This document shows, piece after piece, positions 17,358 through 25,616 of a stretch of DNA of 64,000 bases. Made by a program: the position numbers and the translations under genes. The notes under the pieces are model-generated. The model was not told the origin of the DNA and did no database searches. It saw only the letters and a list, made by a program, of their open reading frames with translations. The stretch is taken from NCBI RefSeq assembly GCF_040939785.1, contig NZ_CP162553.1, forward strand, positions 7,211,001-7,275,000, read 5' to 3'. Positions within the stretch are counted from its first letter, which is position 1; each line of letters starts with the position of its first letter. The DNA comes from Bradyrhizobium lupini. GTDB taxonomy: Bacteria > Pseudomonadota > Alphaproteobacteria > Rhizobiales > Xanthobacteraceae.

Positions 17358-17570
17358 ATGAACGACGTCCTGCTTGCCCGCGCTGAGCGCGCGATCGAAG
17401 CAAGCCGCGCCCTCCGGGCGCAGCGCAGAGCGGTCGCGGACCAGCTTGATCACGCCACGCGCCAGGTGCGCCGGGTGGTGATGGAAAGCGCGATGTTGCG
17501 CTCGGAGCTCAAGGCCCTCCGCGACGACCGGGAAGGACAGGATCTCCGGCACCGCGCGCCGTCGGAATAG
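17358..17570 (+). CDS. Small helical hypothetical protein (70 aa)
   Basis: The 70 residues starting MNDVLLARAERAIEAS are Arg/Ala/Leu-rich and predicted helical by eye, with no membrane segment or motif. It stands alone after the Crp-type gene. No family is recognised; it resembles many short rhizobial conserved hypothetical proteins. Confidence 0.6.
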   Translation: MNDVLLARAERAIEASRALRAQRRAVADQLDHATRQVRRVVMESAMLRSELKALRDDREGQDLRHRAPSE

Positions 17571-17617
17571 GAGCCGACGACACTAAACGTCTAGCTGCGC
17601 CGGGATGGGTGCCTCGC

Positions 17618-17901
17618 TCAGCGCCGCTTCGCTGCTTTGGATCGCCTGTTGTAAGGCGAGCGGTTGACGGGCTTGAGCGAAATGCCTTCGCGCTGCGCCT
17701 TGCTGCGAATGGCCGCGACCGGACGCTGCAGCTTGATGCTCATGACGCCCGTGGGCGTGTTTCCTTTGCGAGCTGCTTCAGCTTGCTCACGTCCGCAGGT
17801 GTCCATCGTTCGCGCGCCCGCCGCTTGTACGCGGGGTTTGCCTTGCGCGGGCCCTTGCGGCCGATCGGTGAACCCGGTTGTTTCCATGCTGCTTTCACCA
17901 T
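17618..17901 (-). pseudogene. Basic Myb/SANT-like small protein, frameshifted
   Basis: The two halves join to a basic protein of about 94 residues. The first frame (MVKAAWKQPG to KLKQLAK) has RERWTPADVSKLKQL, the first helix of a Myb/SANT-type DNA-binding fold. The second frame supplies NTPTGVMSIKLQRPVAAIR and a Lys/Arg-rich tail. One base is missing in a T run at 17760-17762 (three T where four keep the frame). A strong GGAGG precedes the ATG at 17899-17901. A sequencing error is a likely cause. It may be a small DNA-binding protein. Confidence 0.65.
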
Positions 17902-18210
17902 GATGATCCTCCTTCAAGTCCCTCATCAATAAGCGAATCAGCATTTCGGTTCCGGCGCACTCGAGGCAGTGCCGGCGCGCGAAGGGAATGCGCGCATCCG
18001 TCGCTGCTCGGCCGTTTCGTTTCGCACCAGCAAAATCACGCACCGTTAACTTATTGAAATGCCGGAACCTGCGGTTGCGGCCGAAGCTGCCAACACTGCC
18101 GGGCTGGGCCGCCCCAACCGGCACGAAACTCTGGCCCCGGCGCCGACCTCCCGCCGGGGCCAATTCCTCCCATCCCAATCCTTCCATCTGAAGGGCTTTG
18201 TGAAAGTACA
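17902..18210. other. Intergenic region with 11-bp hairpin
   Basis: This divergent region holds no supported gene. The main feature is a perfect inverted repeat, TGGCCCCGGCG (18132-18142) with CGCCGGGGCCA (18152-18162), over a nine-base loop, 48 bases before the plus-strand gene. Promoters for both neighbours must lie here, but I see no convincing -35/-10 pair. Confidence 0.45.
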
Positions 18211-18417
18211 ATGACCGCGAAACGCAACCGCAGGAAACAGACCCAATCGCTCCAGGAGCGGTTGGCGGCATTCGCCCAAACCGCTCGCGAGCGTGCGCGC
18301 AGCCTGCCGCCCGGCAAGGAGCGCGACATGCTGCTTCAGCGCGCCAAGCAGAACGAGGTGACCTCGAACCTGACGGACTGGCTGAGCGAACCTGTCTACC
18401 CGAGACGGGGAGGGTGA
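18211..18417 (+). CDS. Small basic hypothetical protein (68 aa)
   Basis: The product begins MTAKRNRRKQTQ and is a basic, helical 68-residue protein with the segment LPPGKERDMLLQRAKQ, a pattern I associate with short conserved proteins of Bradyrhizobium. Function is unknown. The stop overlaps the next gene's possible GTG start (GTGA), suggesting coupling. Confidence 0.65.
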   Translation: MTAKRNRRKQTQSLQERLAAFAQTARERARSLPPGKERDMLLQRAKQNEVTSNLTDWLSEPVYPRRGG

Positions 18418-18620
18418 CGATGCGGAGCATCAAGCACTACCGCGCGTTCCAGATCGATCCGGACGGGCATGTGTTTGGATGCATCAACCTGGTCTGCGAC
18501 GATGATGAGCAGGCCAAGCGCGAGGCCGCATCGCTCGTGCTGGTGCACCGCATCGAACTGTGGCGGCTGGACCAGCGCATCGCGCAGTTCGATGTGCCGC
18601 CGGAAGTTGTCCGCCAGTAG
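18414..18620 (+). CDS. Small hypothetical protein (68 aa)
   Basis: Starting at GTG 18414 or ATG 18420 (GGGGAGGG upstream), the product reads MRSIKHYRAFQIDPDGHVFG and then CDDDEQAKREAASL and HRIELWRLDQRIAQF. This matches a short rhizobial family in which a strand-turn-strand precedes a helix that ends in ELW. Function is unknown. It is translationally linked to the preceding small gene. Confidence 0.7.
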   Translation: MTMRSIKHYRAFQIDPDGHVFGCINLVCDDDEQAKREAASLVLVHRIELWRLDQRIAQFDVPPEVVRQ

Positions 18621-18700
18621 GGCGACGAGAGGAGAGCGAGAAGGAACCGCGCGCTGCGCCCCGGGTTGGTCGAACTGTACCGACCTCGCGAGGAGCCAGC

Positions 18701-19777
18701 ATGACGGAAGCCGACATTCGCAAGGGGATGCCGCCCGTCAAGCTCTCGCGCGAGGCCTTCGAGCGCCGCTACAGGAGCCGGTTCGTCGATCCCGCCTTTG
18801 CACCGCTCCAGCGCGAGCTCGACGCCATCGTCGGCGCGGCCTGGGACGCCTACAGCGATTCACGCAAGGCCCCGCTGACGCGAAAGGCGGGCGCGGGATT
18901 CTCCGATCCCGATTACGACATCGCCATCGACTGGCTCGATGCGCGCGCGAAGATCCTGGCGGCGCAGCGACGCCATGACGATGCGGACGAGACGCCGCGC
19001 ATCCTCATCATCAACGGCTCGGCCCGCAGCGAGCACACCTGTCCCGGCGAGATGTCCAAGACCTGGCGTCTGGTCGAACTCGCCGAGCCGGTCTTTGCCG
19101 AGCTTGGGTTTGCCGTCGACATCCTGGACCTGTCGCGCCTGGCCTCGGAGTTCGGCAAGACGATCCATCCCTGCAAATCCTGCGTCGGAACCGCGATGCC
19201 GCTCTGCCACTGGCCGTGCAGCTGCTATCCAAACTATTCGCTGGGGCAGACCGACGACTGGATGAACGATATCTATCCGCTGTGGGTCGCGGCCCACGGC
19301 ATCCTGATCGTGACGCCGGTGAACTGGTATCACGTACCCGCCGGACTGAAGGCGATGATGGACCGCATGGTCTGCGCCGACGGCGGCAATCCCGATCCGA
19401 CCTCGACCCACGGCAAGAAGGCGGCCGAGGCGAAGGCGCTGGAGCTGAAGGGCTGGCCTTATCCGCGCCATCTCGCCGGCCGTCATTTCGGCCTCGTCGT
19501 TCACGGCGATGCGGTCGGTGCCGAGGGCGTGCGCCGGGCCTTGTCGGATTGGTTGACCGATATGCAGTTGATCTCGGCGGGCCGCTTCGCCGAGCTCGAT
19601 GGCTATGTCGGCTACATGGAGCCATACGCCACCTCGCACCGCGACCTCGATGACGACAGGGCATTCCAGACGGAGGTGCAGAACGTCGCGCGCGCACTCG
19701 GCAACGCGGTCCGCCTGGCGCGGAGCGGACAGCTTCGCGAGCCCGGTGCGGGCCTGTCGGATCCAAACCCCAAATGA
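18701..19777 (+). CDS. NAD(P)H-dependent FMN reductase, flavodoxin-like
   Basis: The 358-residue protein has a helical N-terminal extension (1-95) followed by a flavodoxin-like fold. The FMN phosphate loop is [17 protein letters not shown] near 107-123. The second FMN segment is [19 protein letters not shown], and [10 protein letters not shown] follows. A Cys-rich loop ([20 protein letters not shown]) is unusual and could bind metal or be redox active. The ATG at 18701 has GAGGAG upstream. The last codons overlap the start of the flavoprotein gene by four bases (ATGA), so they form an operon. Confidence 0.85.
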   Translation: MTEADIRKGMPPVKLSREAFERRYRSRFVDPAFAPLQRELDAIVGAAWDAYSDSRKAPLTRKAGAGFSDPDYDIAIDWLDARAKILAAQRRHDDADETPRILIINGSARSEHTCPGEMSKTWRLVELAEPVFAELGFAVDILDLSRLASEFGKTIHPCKSCVGTAMPLCHWPCSCYPNYSLGQTDDWMNDIYPLWVAAHGILIVTPVNWYHVPAGLKAMMDRMVCADGGNPDPTSTHGKKAAEAKALELKGWPYPRHLAGRHFGLVVHGDAVGAEGVRRALSDWLTDMQLISAGRFAELDGYVGYMEPYATSHRDLDDDRAFQTEVQNVARALGNAVRLARSGQLREPGAGLSDPNPK

Positions 19778-20679
19778 TGGCGAATGATCAGCCGTATGAT
19801 TGCCTGATCGTCGGCGGCGGCCCGGCCGGGCTGATGGCTGCGATCTACCTCGCGCGATTTCGGCGCCGCGTCTGTGTCGTGGACGCAGGCGCGAGCCGGG
19901 CGGCGCTGATCCCGCGCAGTCACAATGTGCCGGGCTTCGTCCACGGCCTCTCCGGCACTGACCTGCTCGCGCGCATGTCCGCGCAACTGGGCGAGCTCGC
20001 GGTCACGCGCGTTGATGCCGAGGTCACCAGCTTGCGACGACACGATCACGGTTTTCAGGCGATCTGGAACGGCGGCGCGCATACGGCCGCCACCGTCATC
20101 CTTGCCTGCGGCATCGTCGACGCCCATCCGCCGTTCGACGAATGGCGCGCGGCCGTCGCGGACGGGCTGTTGCGCTACTGTCCCGTTTGCGACGCCTTCG
20201 AGGCGATCGACCGTCGCATCGGCATCGTCGGTCCGCTTCACCGCGCCGCCGGCAAGGCGCTCTTCATGCGCGGCTACTCGCGCGACGTGACGCTGCTGGC
20301 AACGGGCGAGGATGACGGGAAGCCCGCGGCAGCGGAGCTCAATGAAGCCGGTGTCGAGATCGTCGTCGCGCCCGGCCTGCGCCTGAGGCGGCGAGACGAC
20401 GGCGTTGAAGCCGTCTTCGCCGATGGCCGGACGGCGCAATTCGAGATGGTCTACCCGGTGATGGGTGCGGAAGTGCGCTCGCATCTCGCGATGACGCTTG
20501 GGGCCGAACACACCGCAGACGGCCATCTGAAAGTCGACGACCATCAGCGCAGCTCGGTCGACGGGCTCTACGGCATCGGCGACGTCGTCACCGACCTGCA
20601 CCAGATATCGGTCGCGTTCGGCCACGCCGCGCTCGCCGCCTGCACGATCCACAACAGCCTGCCGCGGCGGCTGGCATGA
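19774..20679 (+). CDS. Thioredoxin-reductase-like FAD/NAD(P) oxidoreductase
   Basis: The 301 residues match the TrxR/AhpF-like fold: FAD motif [11 protein letters not shown] near 13-23, a dithiol in RYCPVCDAF (CPVC instead of the usual CATC), and the C-terminal FAD signature YGIGDVV. The NAD(P) motif is weak ([13 protein letters not shown], lacking the normal GxGxxG), so pyridine-nucleotide use is uncertain. It overlaps the FMN reductase gene and precedes a CDF transporter by 18 bases, suggesting a redox or metal-stress operon. Confidence 0.85.
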   Translation: MMANDQPYDCLIVGGGPAGLMAAIYLARFRRRVCVVDAGASRAALIPRSHNVPGFVHGLSGTDLLARMSAQLGELAVTRVDAEVTSLRRHDHGFQAIWNGGAHTAATVILACGIVDAHPPFDEWRAAVADGLLRYCPVCDAFEAIDRRIGIVGPLHRAAGKALFMRGYSRDVTLLATGEDDGKPAAAELNEAGVEIVVAPGLRLRRRDDGVEAVFADGRTAQFEMVYPVMGAEVRSHLAMTLGAEHTADGHLKVDDHQRSSVDGLYGIGDVVTDLHQISVAFGHAALAACTIHNSLPRRLA

Positions 20680-20697
20680 GGAACGGGGTATCGGACA

Positions 20698-21642
20698 TTG
20701 GCAACAGAATCATCCTCGAAGACCGCGGTCTATGCGGCGCTCTTCGGCAATGTCCTGGTCGCGGTCACGAAGATCGGCGCCGCCGCGTGGACGGGAAGTT
20801 CGGCCATGACGAGCGAAGCGGTGCATTCGCTCGTCGATACGACCAATGAGATCCTGCTGCTCTACGGCTACCGGCGCGCGAGCCGCTCGCCCGACGAATC
20901 CCATCCGCTCGGCTATGGGCGCGAGCTGTATTTCTGGAGCTTCATCGTTGCGCTGCTGATCTTCGCCCTGGGCGCCGGTGTCTCGCTGTATCAGGGCATT
21001 CTGCATGTCGCCGCACCCGAGCCGATCGAAAGTCCGATCGTCAGCTTCGTGGTGCTCGGGCTGTCGTTCCTGTTTGAAGGCGGTTCCTGGCTGGTTGCCC
21101 TGCGGCGCTTCAGCTCCGACGGCCAGCGGTTCGGGTATTACCAGGCTTTCGTTCGCAGCAAGGATCCTCCGGCATTCATGGTGCTGCTCGAGGACAGCGC
21201 GGCGCTGGTCGGCATCGCCATTGCCGCGGCGGCCACTGCCGCGGCCGTATTGCTGCGCCAGCCGGTCTGGGACGGGATCGGTTCGATCATGATCGGGATA
21301 TTGCTGGCGATCGTGTCGATCGGTCTCGCGCGCGAGAGCAAGAGCCTGCTGATCGGCGAGCCCGCCGATCCGGAACTTGCGCGATCGGTCCTCGACATCG
21401 CAAGGCGGTCGCCCGGCGTGCTCAGGGCCAACGGCCTGCTGACGGTGCAGCTGTCGCCGGCCGAAATCGTTGCGGCCCTCAGCATCGAATTTGCGGACGA
21501 CAAGCGCGCCGACGATATCGAGCGATGCGTCGTTTCGATCGAGACCGAGATACGCAAACGCCATCCAAGCGTGGCCGCCTTGTTCATCAAGCCGCAGACC
21601 GATGCTCGCTACCGGGCGGTGCGCGCCAGGCGTTACGGCTAG
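20698..21642 (+). CDS. Cation diffusion facilitator (CDF) transporter
   Basis: The 314-residue protein has about five to six membrane segments in the first 210 residues and a cytoplasmic C-terminal domain. Metal-site motifs are seen: HSLVD within SEAVHSLVDTTNE in helix 2, and DSAALVG in helix 5, the second half-site (Asp with a non-His partner). CDF proteins export Zn, Fe, Mn or Co/Ni by proton antiport. The HxxxD / DxxxG pair is atypical for zinc, so iron or manganese is possible. The start is TTG at 20698. Confidence 0.85.
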   Translation: MATESSSKTAVYAALFGNVLVAVTKIGAAAWTGSSAMTSEAVHSLVDTTNEILLLYGYRRASRSPDESHPLGYGRELYFWSFIVALLIFALGAGVSLYQGILHVAAPEPIESPIVSFVVLGLSFLFEGGSWLVALRRFSSDGQRFGYYQAFVRSKDPPAFMVLLEDSAALVGIAIAAAATAAAVLLRQPVWDGIGSIMIGILLAIVSIGLARESKSLLIGEPADPELARSVLDIARRSPGVLRANGLLTVQLSPAEIVAALSIEFADDKRADDIERCVVSIETEIRKRHPSVAALFIKPQTDARYRAVRARRYG

Positions 21643-21743
21643 CTTTGCGAGGTTCCCTGGACGTCACAATCGGCACGACGGCAGGAACGATCACAACATC
21701 CCCCTGGTTGACCGGTGCAGGGGGCGAGCAATGGAGACACCGG

Positions 21744-22073
21744 ATGGCTCAATCCGAAGACATGACGCGCTGCATCGCGCTCTGCATGAGCTGCTATCAG
21801 ACCTGCCTCGGCACCGCGATGAACCATTGCCTCGAGACCGGCGGCAAGCACGTCGAGCCCAAGCATTTCCGCCTGATGATGGCGTGCGCCGAAATGTGCC
21901 GGACGGCGGCGCATTTCATGCTGATCAATACGCCGCATCACCGGCACACATGCGGCGAATGCGCCGAAATTTGCAGCGAATGCGCCGAGGATTGCGAGCG
22001 GGTCGGCGGCATGGACGAGTGCGTCGCCATGTGCCGCTCCTGCGCGCAATCCTGCCGTGCGATGGCGGCCTGA
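21744..22073 (+). CDS. Cys-rich four-helix-bundle protein, copper-storage (Csp) like
   Basis: The 109-residue protein has 16 cysteines spaced mainly as CxxC or CxxxC along predicted helices, for example CIALCMSCYQTC and CGECAEICSECAEDC. His residues 28, 36 and 41 and a cluster HHRH lie between helices. This is the DUF326/Csp pattern, which binds many Cu(I) ions inside a four-helix bundle. No signal peptide is present, so it is the cytosolic type. The ATG at 21744 is preceded by GGAG. It sits downstream of the CDF gene and just before a small acidic protein gene. Confidence 0.88.
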   Translation: MAQSEDMTRCIALCMSCYQTCLGTAMNHCLETGGKHVEPKHFRLMMACAEMCRTAAHFMLINTPHHRHTCGECAEICSECAEDCERVGGMDECVAMCRSCAQSCRAMAA

Positions 22074-22083
22074 GGACAAGCCC

Positions 22084-22272
22084 ATGCTGGAAGAGAAACT
22101 CACGGAAGCCATCGTCGAGGAGCTGAAGCGGCAGGCGGCGAACCGGCCGCAATCGCTGAAGGTCGAACGGGCGCACGACGCGAAAGCCTCGGAGGAGCTG
22201 ATCGTCAACGGCAAGATCGACTTGGCCGCGCTGGTCATGGTGATCGCCGGATCGGTCGCCGGCGGGCCTTAG
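22084..22272 (+). CDS. Small hypothetical protein (62 aa)
   Basis: The 62 residues start MLEEKLTEAIVEELKRQ and end in a hydrophobic stretch, LAALVMVIAGSVAGGP. It lies ten bases after the Csp-like gene with GAGGAC ahead of the ATG, so it is the last gene of that unit. Function is unknown; the C-terminus could be membrane-associated. Confidence 0.6.
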   Translation: MLEEKLTEAIVEELKRQAANRPQSLKVERAHDAKASEELIVNGKIDLAALVMVIAGSVAGGP

Positions 22273-22293
22273 GTCCGGCCGTCAACGGCGCCC

Positions 22294-22599
22294 TCAGCCA
22301 TATTCCTCGCCGATGCCGTATTCCCGGTAGATCTCCAGCGGATCGAGGTCGGGAAAAAGCCGGCATTTGGCCTGGGCGAGATGCAGGGTCACCGCCGCCG
22401 GCTCCTTGCCGTTCGCGAGCATCTTGCGGATGTCGTCCATATGCGCGCTCGGCTGGTGCTTGGTGTCGAGCTGCTCCAGCGCGACCAGCGCAGTCGCCAG
22501 CGCCTCGGTCAGAACCCAGTCGTCGTGGCCGGTGATTCCCTTCTTCGGCATCGGCAGACCCCACATGTGGCGACCCCAGTCTATCGGGACTTCCGCCAA
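22294..22599 (-). CDS. Conserved-looking hypothetical protein (101 aa)
   Basis: The 101-residue product starts MAEVPIDWGRHMWGLP and has TGHDDWVLTEALATALVAL and LFPDLDPLEIYREYG. It is acidic and apparently soluble, with no signal peptide or membrane segment. No family is recognised. It converges on the Csp-like cluster with a 21-base gap. Confidence 0.65.
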   Translation of the reverse strand: MAEVPIDWGRHMWGLPMPKKGITGHDDWVLTEALATALVALEQLDTKHQPSAHMDDIRKMLANGKEPAAVTLHLAQAKCRLFPDLDPLEIYREYGIGEEYG

Positions 22600-22838
22600 A
22601 TCTCCAAGGAGCCGTTGCAGCCAACAGGCGCGCGGACGGCTCGACGGCCGGGGCTCCGGCTTGCATTATGGCCGGGCGTGGCTAAAAGGCGGCATTGCCG
22701 GGGCAATAGTATCTTTGTTGAAACAAAGTTGGCGTAGACGGGGCTGCATGGCATTCAGGCCGGCTGTTCCGGTCTGGGCTCCTGATCCCCGCATTTGCAA
22801 CACGGTCGGTTGCGCCACCCTTCAAGGCTTAAGCCCGC

Positions 22839-23213
22839 ATGGTCTTTTTAAGCTTCGTCTATCGCTTCGTGACCAACTTCGCATTCATGGCGATGGTCTA
22901 TTTCAGCCTGAATTTCATGGAGAAGTACCAGAACCGGGCGATTATCGCGATCCTGGTGCTGGTCTATACCGGCATGCGCGCAGCTTCGACGCTGCGGGCG
23001 TTCTACTTTTACCAGAAGATCGAGAAGCTGGAAGCCGAGACCAAGCGCCTTCAGGCTCCGCTCAATGAGGGCACTGGCGGAACGAGTGTGCGCAAGCAGG
23101 TCGTGGTTGACGTCGCCCGGCTGCGGCGCGACGGCGAGGTCAAGTCCTATATGGACCTGTTCTTCCTGGCGCTGATCGTATTGCTCTGCGTCGCCAACAT
23201 CATGCGACAGTAA
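22839..23213 (+). CDS. Small inner-membrane protein, unknown function (124 aa)
   Basis: Three hydrophobic segments are visible: 8-26, 33-51 and 103-122. The central part (60-95) is charged, with a short predicted coiled coil at KIEKLEAETKRLQ. The protein may place this loop in the cytoplasm. The start ATG is at 22839. It converges on the polysaccharide deacetylase gene, with four bases between stop codons. Confidence 0.65.
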   Translation: MVFLSFVYRFVTNFAFMAMVYFSLNFMEKYQNRAIIAILVLVYTGMRAASTLRAFYFYQKIEKLEAETKRLQAPLNEGTGGTSVRKQVVVDVARLRRDGEVKSYMDLFFLALIVLLCVANIMRQ

Positions 23214-23216
23214 GCT

Positions 23217-24536
23217 CTACTGCGCGCGCTTCTTCAGGCTTGCCACACGGGTCGGGCGCGGCGCTGTGCTCTTGGGCGCGGCGCTCTTGGGGGCAGTGCT
23301 CTTGGCTGCAGTGCCCTCGGTCTCTGCGGCGTGGTTCGGTGTGCCATGAGCAGCGCGCGCGGTGCGGTGAGCGTGCCACTTGCCGGCTTTGACCTTGGCC
23401 GTCGGAGGCTTCTCGGCCGCCATTGCCAGGCGCGTCGCGGCGCGCCGCGACAAGGTCGTCGACAGCAGCACCTCGACCGAGCCTTCCGGGATCGCAAAGA
23501 GATCGCGGCCAGGCACGGGCAGGGTGGCCGCGACATTGGCGAGCGCCATGGTCTTGCGCGGCAGCAGCGGTTGGTGCGCGGCCTGTGCGTTGAGGTCGGC
23601 CAGCGAGGGTGCCGGAAGCGTCTTGGTCTGCGCGAACACGAAATTCGGCACGGCCGGCCAGCGCGCGATCGGTGTGGTCTCGGTCGGCGGATGCAGCAGC
23701 CATTCCACCGGCGTTGTCGGCGTCGCCGGCTGCTCGGCGGTCGCGGGCACCACGTGCACGATGCGATAGCCGCGCGCCTTGAGGTCGCGGATAATCTTCG
23801 GCAGCGCCGCCACCGTGCGGGCCTGGATGTCGTGCAGCAGCAGGATGCCCTTGCCCTTGGCCTCAAGCCGCTGGATTGCGAGCTGATAGACGCGATCGGG
23901 CGACACATGGCGCCAGTCGTCCGCCGGGAAATCGGCGCTCCAGACCTGGATCCCGCGCGAGATCAGAACGTTCTCGACGCCGTCGGCGCGCATCAGGCCG
24001 GGAATGCGGAAGAACGGCGCGAGCTTGGACGGATCGGTCATTGCGGCCGATGTCCACTCGATGCCGCCATTGATCTGCGCCTCGGCCTTGTCGAGCGGCA
24101 TCCGGTCCATTGTGAGCGGATGCGTCATGCTGTGGGTGCCGACGGTATGGCCCGCTGCGACCAGCTTGCGCACGCCTTCCGGGTTCGCCTTGGCCTGTTC
24201 GCCAATGATGAAGAAGGTCGCCTTGATGCACTCGTCGGCGAGGATCTGCAGCACCTGGTTGGAATATTTCGGCAACGGACCGTCGTCGAAGGTCAGGACG
24301 ACTTCATGGTCCTTCAGCGGCAGCGTCTCGCGGTACTGCATGGTGCCGATGCGGGGATGCTCGTGCGGATCGACCACGAGCGTGCGGGAGGTCCCGAGCG
24401 CGTCCGGATGGCCGGGGCAGTCGGCCGCAATGGCCGGCGAGCCGATGGTCAGGACACCAAGGAATCCGCCAAGAAAGCTGCCAAGGCAAAGGACGATCCA
24501 CGATCGCGTCCGAGCAACAACGCTACTTCCGATCAT
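23217..24536 (-). CDS. Secreted polysaccharide deacetylase family protein
   Basis: The product of about 439 residues has a signal-like N-terminus, then a NodB-homology domain: TFDDGP (metal-binding Asp pair), HSMTHP (His pair), FFRIPG and ILLLHD motifs are all present. These enzymes remove N-acetyl or O-acetyl groups from cell-envelope polysaccharides using a divalent metal. A long low-complexity Ala/Lys/Thr/Pro C-terminal tail (about 380-439), with repeated APKS-like units, follows. Start at 24536 (MIGSSVV) is preferred over upstream Met at 24608. It precedes a shorter paralogue in neither operon nor overlap. Confidence 0.85.
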   Translation of the reverse strand: MIGSSVVARTRSWIVLCLGSFLGGFLGVLTIGSPAIAADCPGHPDALGTSRTLVVDPHEHPRIGTMQYRETLPLKDHEVVLTFDDGPLPKYSNQVLQILADECIKATFFIIGEQAKANPEGVRKLVAAGHTVGTHSMTHPLTMDRMPLDKAEAQINGGIEWTSAAMTDPSKLAPFFRIPGLMRADGVENVLISRGIQVWSADFPADDWRHVSPDRVYQLAIQRLEAKGKGILLLHDIQARTVAALPKIIRDLKARGYRIVHVVPATAEQPATPTTPVEWLLHPPTETTPIARWPAVPNFVFAQTKTLPAPSLADLNAQAAHQPLLPRKTMALANVAATLPVPGRDLFAIPEGSVEVLLSTTLSRRAATRLAMAAEKPPTAKVKAGKWHAHRTARAAHGTPNHAAETEGTAAKSTAPKSAAPKSTAPRPTRVASLKKRAQ

Positions 24537-24726
24537 GAACCCGGTCTGCCCTCTTACGCGATTGCCGCCATAGTAGGTCGGAGACATCAGCAAACGGTTC
24601 AGGCGCAAGAACCGTTACCCAGAACCCTGCCGCGACAAGTCCCCTTGATACTTGCATGGCGTAGCATGAACAGACTGTTAATAGGGCCCAAATCACCCCA
24701 TTTTGCACCGGCGTGACATTCCGGCA

Positions 24727-25533
24727 TCAATGCGCGTCGGCACTCTTCTGTGATGCGCCCGCCGGCACGACGTGAACCACCCGATAGCGGTTCTCCCTCA
24801 GATACCGCAGGAAGGCCGGCATGATCGCAGCCGTACGCGCCTTGGGATCGTGGAACAGGATGATACCCTTGCCGGCGGCGGCGAGCCGCTCCGTGACGAG
24901 CTTCAATTCCTGCTCCGGCGTCATCTCGTTCCAGTCGCTGGCCCACAGGTCGGCCCCGAACACCACGATGCCGCGGGACTGGAGCAGGTCGAGCTCGGCT
25001 GGCGTCGCCTCGAAATAGGGGAAGCGGAAGAACGGGGTCGCGGGCGTCGTTGTCGAGGTGCCGTGCAGAGCCAGCTCGACGGCCGCGATGCCGCGGTCGA
25101 TTTCGCTCTTCGCTTTGTCGAACGGAATGCGCGCCATGAACGGGTGCGAGAAGGTGTGGTGACCGATGCTGTGGCCCTCGCGCGCGATGCGCTTGACCAT
25201 GTCAGGGCGTTCGGAGGCGTGCAGGCCGATCAGGAAGAAGGTCGCGCGCACGCATTCCTGCGCCAGTGCCACCAATACCTTCGACGTCGTCGGCGGATGC
25301 GGGCCGTCGTCGAAGGTCAGCACGACCTCGTGATCGGCAAGCTCCAGCGTCTGCGGAAAGCTCTTCAGGCCCACGCGCGGCGCGGTCTTGGCGTCGACGC
25401 TCAGAATGCGGGAGGTGCCGAGCGCGTCCTTGCGCGGGCACTCGGCGGCTTCACTCGAGGCGATGCCGGTGAGGGCGGCGAGGGCTGCGCCTGCCGACAT
25501 CGAGGTCCACCTCAGTCGAAGCATCTTTGTCAT
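24727..25533 (-). CDS. Secreted polysaccharide deacetylase family protein, short paralogue
   Basis: This 268-residue protein has a signal peptide (1-29) and one NodB-homology domain with TFDDGP, HHTFSHP, FFRFPYF and ILFHDP. It is clearly related to the adjacent upstream protein (shared DALGTSR and LxDHEVVLTFDDGP regions), so the pair arose by duplication. It lacks the low-complexity tail. Both genes are on the minus strand, about 190 bases apart. Likely substrate is an acetylated envelope sugar polymer. Confidence 0.85.
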   Translation of the reverse strand: MTKMLRLRWTSMSAGAALAALTGIASSEAAECPRKDALGTSRILSVDAKTAPRVGLKSFPQTLELADHEVVLTFDDGPHPPTTSKVLVALAQECVRATFFLIGLHASERPDMVKRIAREGHSIGHHTFSHPFMARIPFDKAKSEIDRGIAAVELALHGTSTTTPATPFFRFPYFEATPAELDLLQSRGIVVFGADLWASDWNEMTPEQELKLVTERLAAAGKGIILFHDPKARTAAIMPAFLRYLRENRYRVVHVVPAGASQKSADAH

Positions 25534-25616
25534 TGCGCTCAGAGTTGCCTTGTGGGTATTGCCTGAACCGTCAGCTCAGACCACTCGTTCCAACCTGTCG
25601 AACGGCGAGGCGCGCC

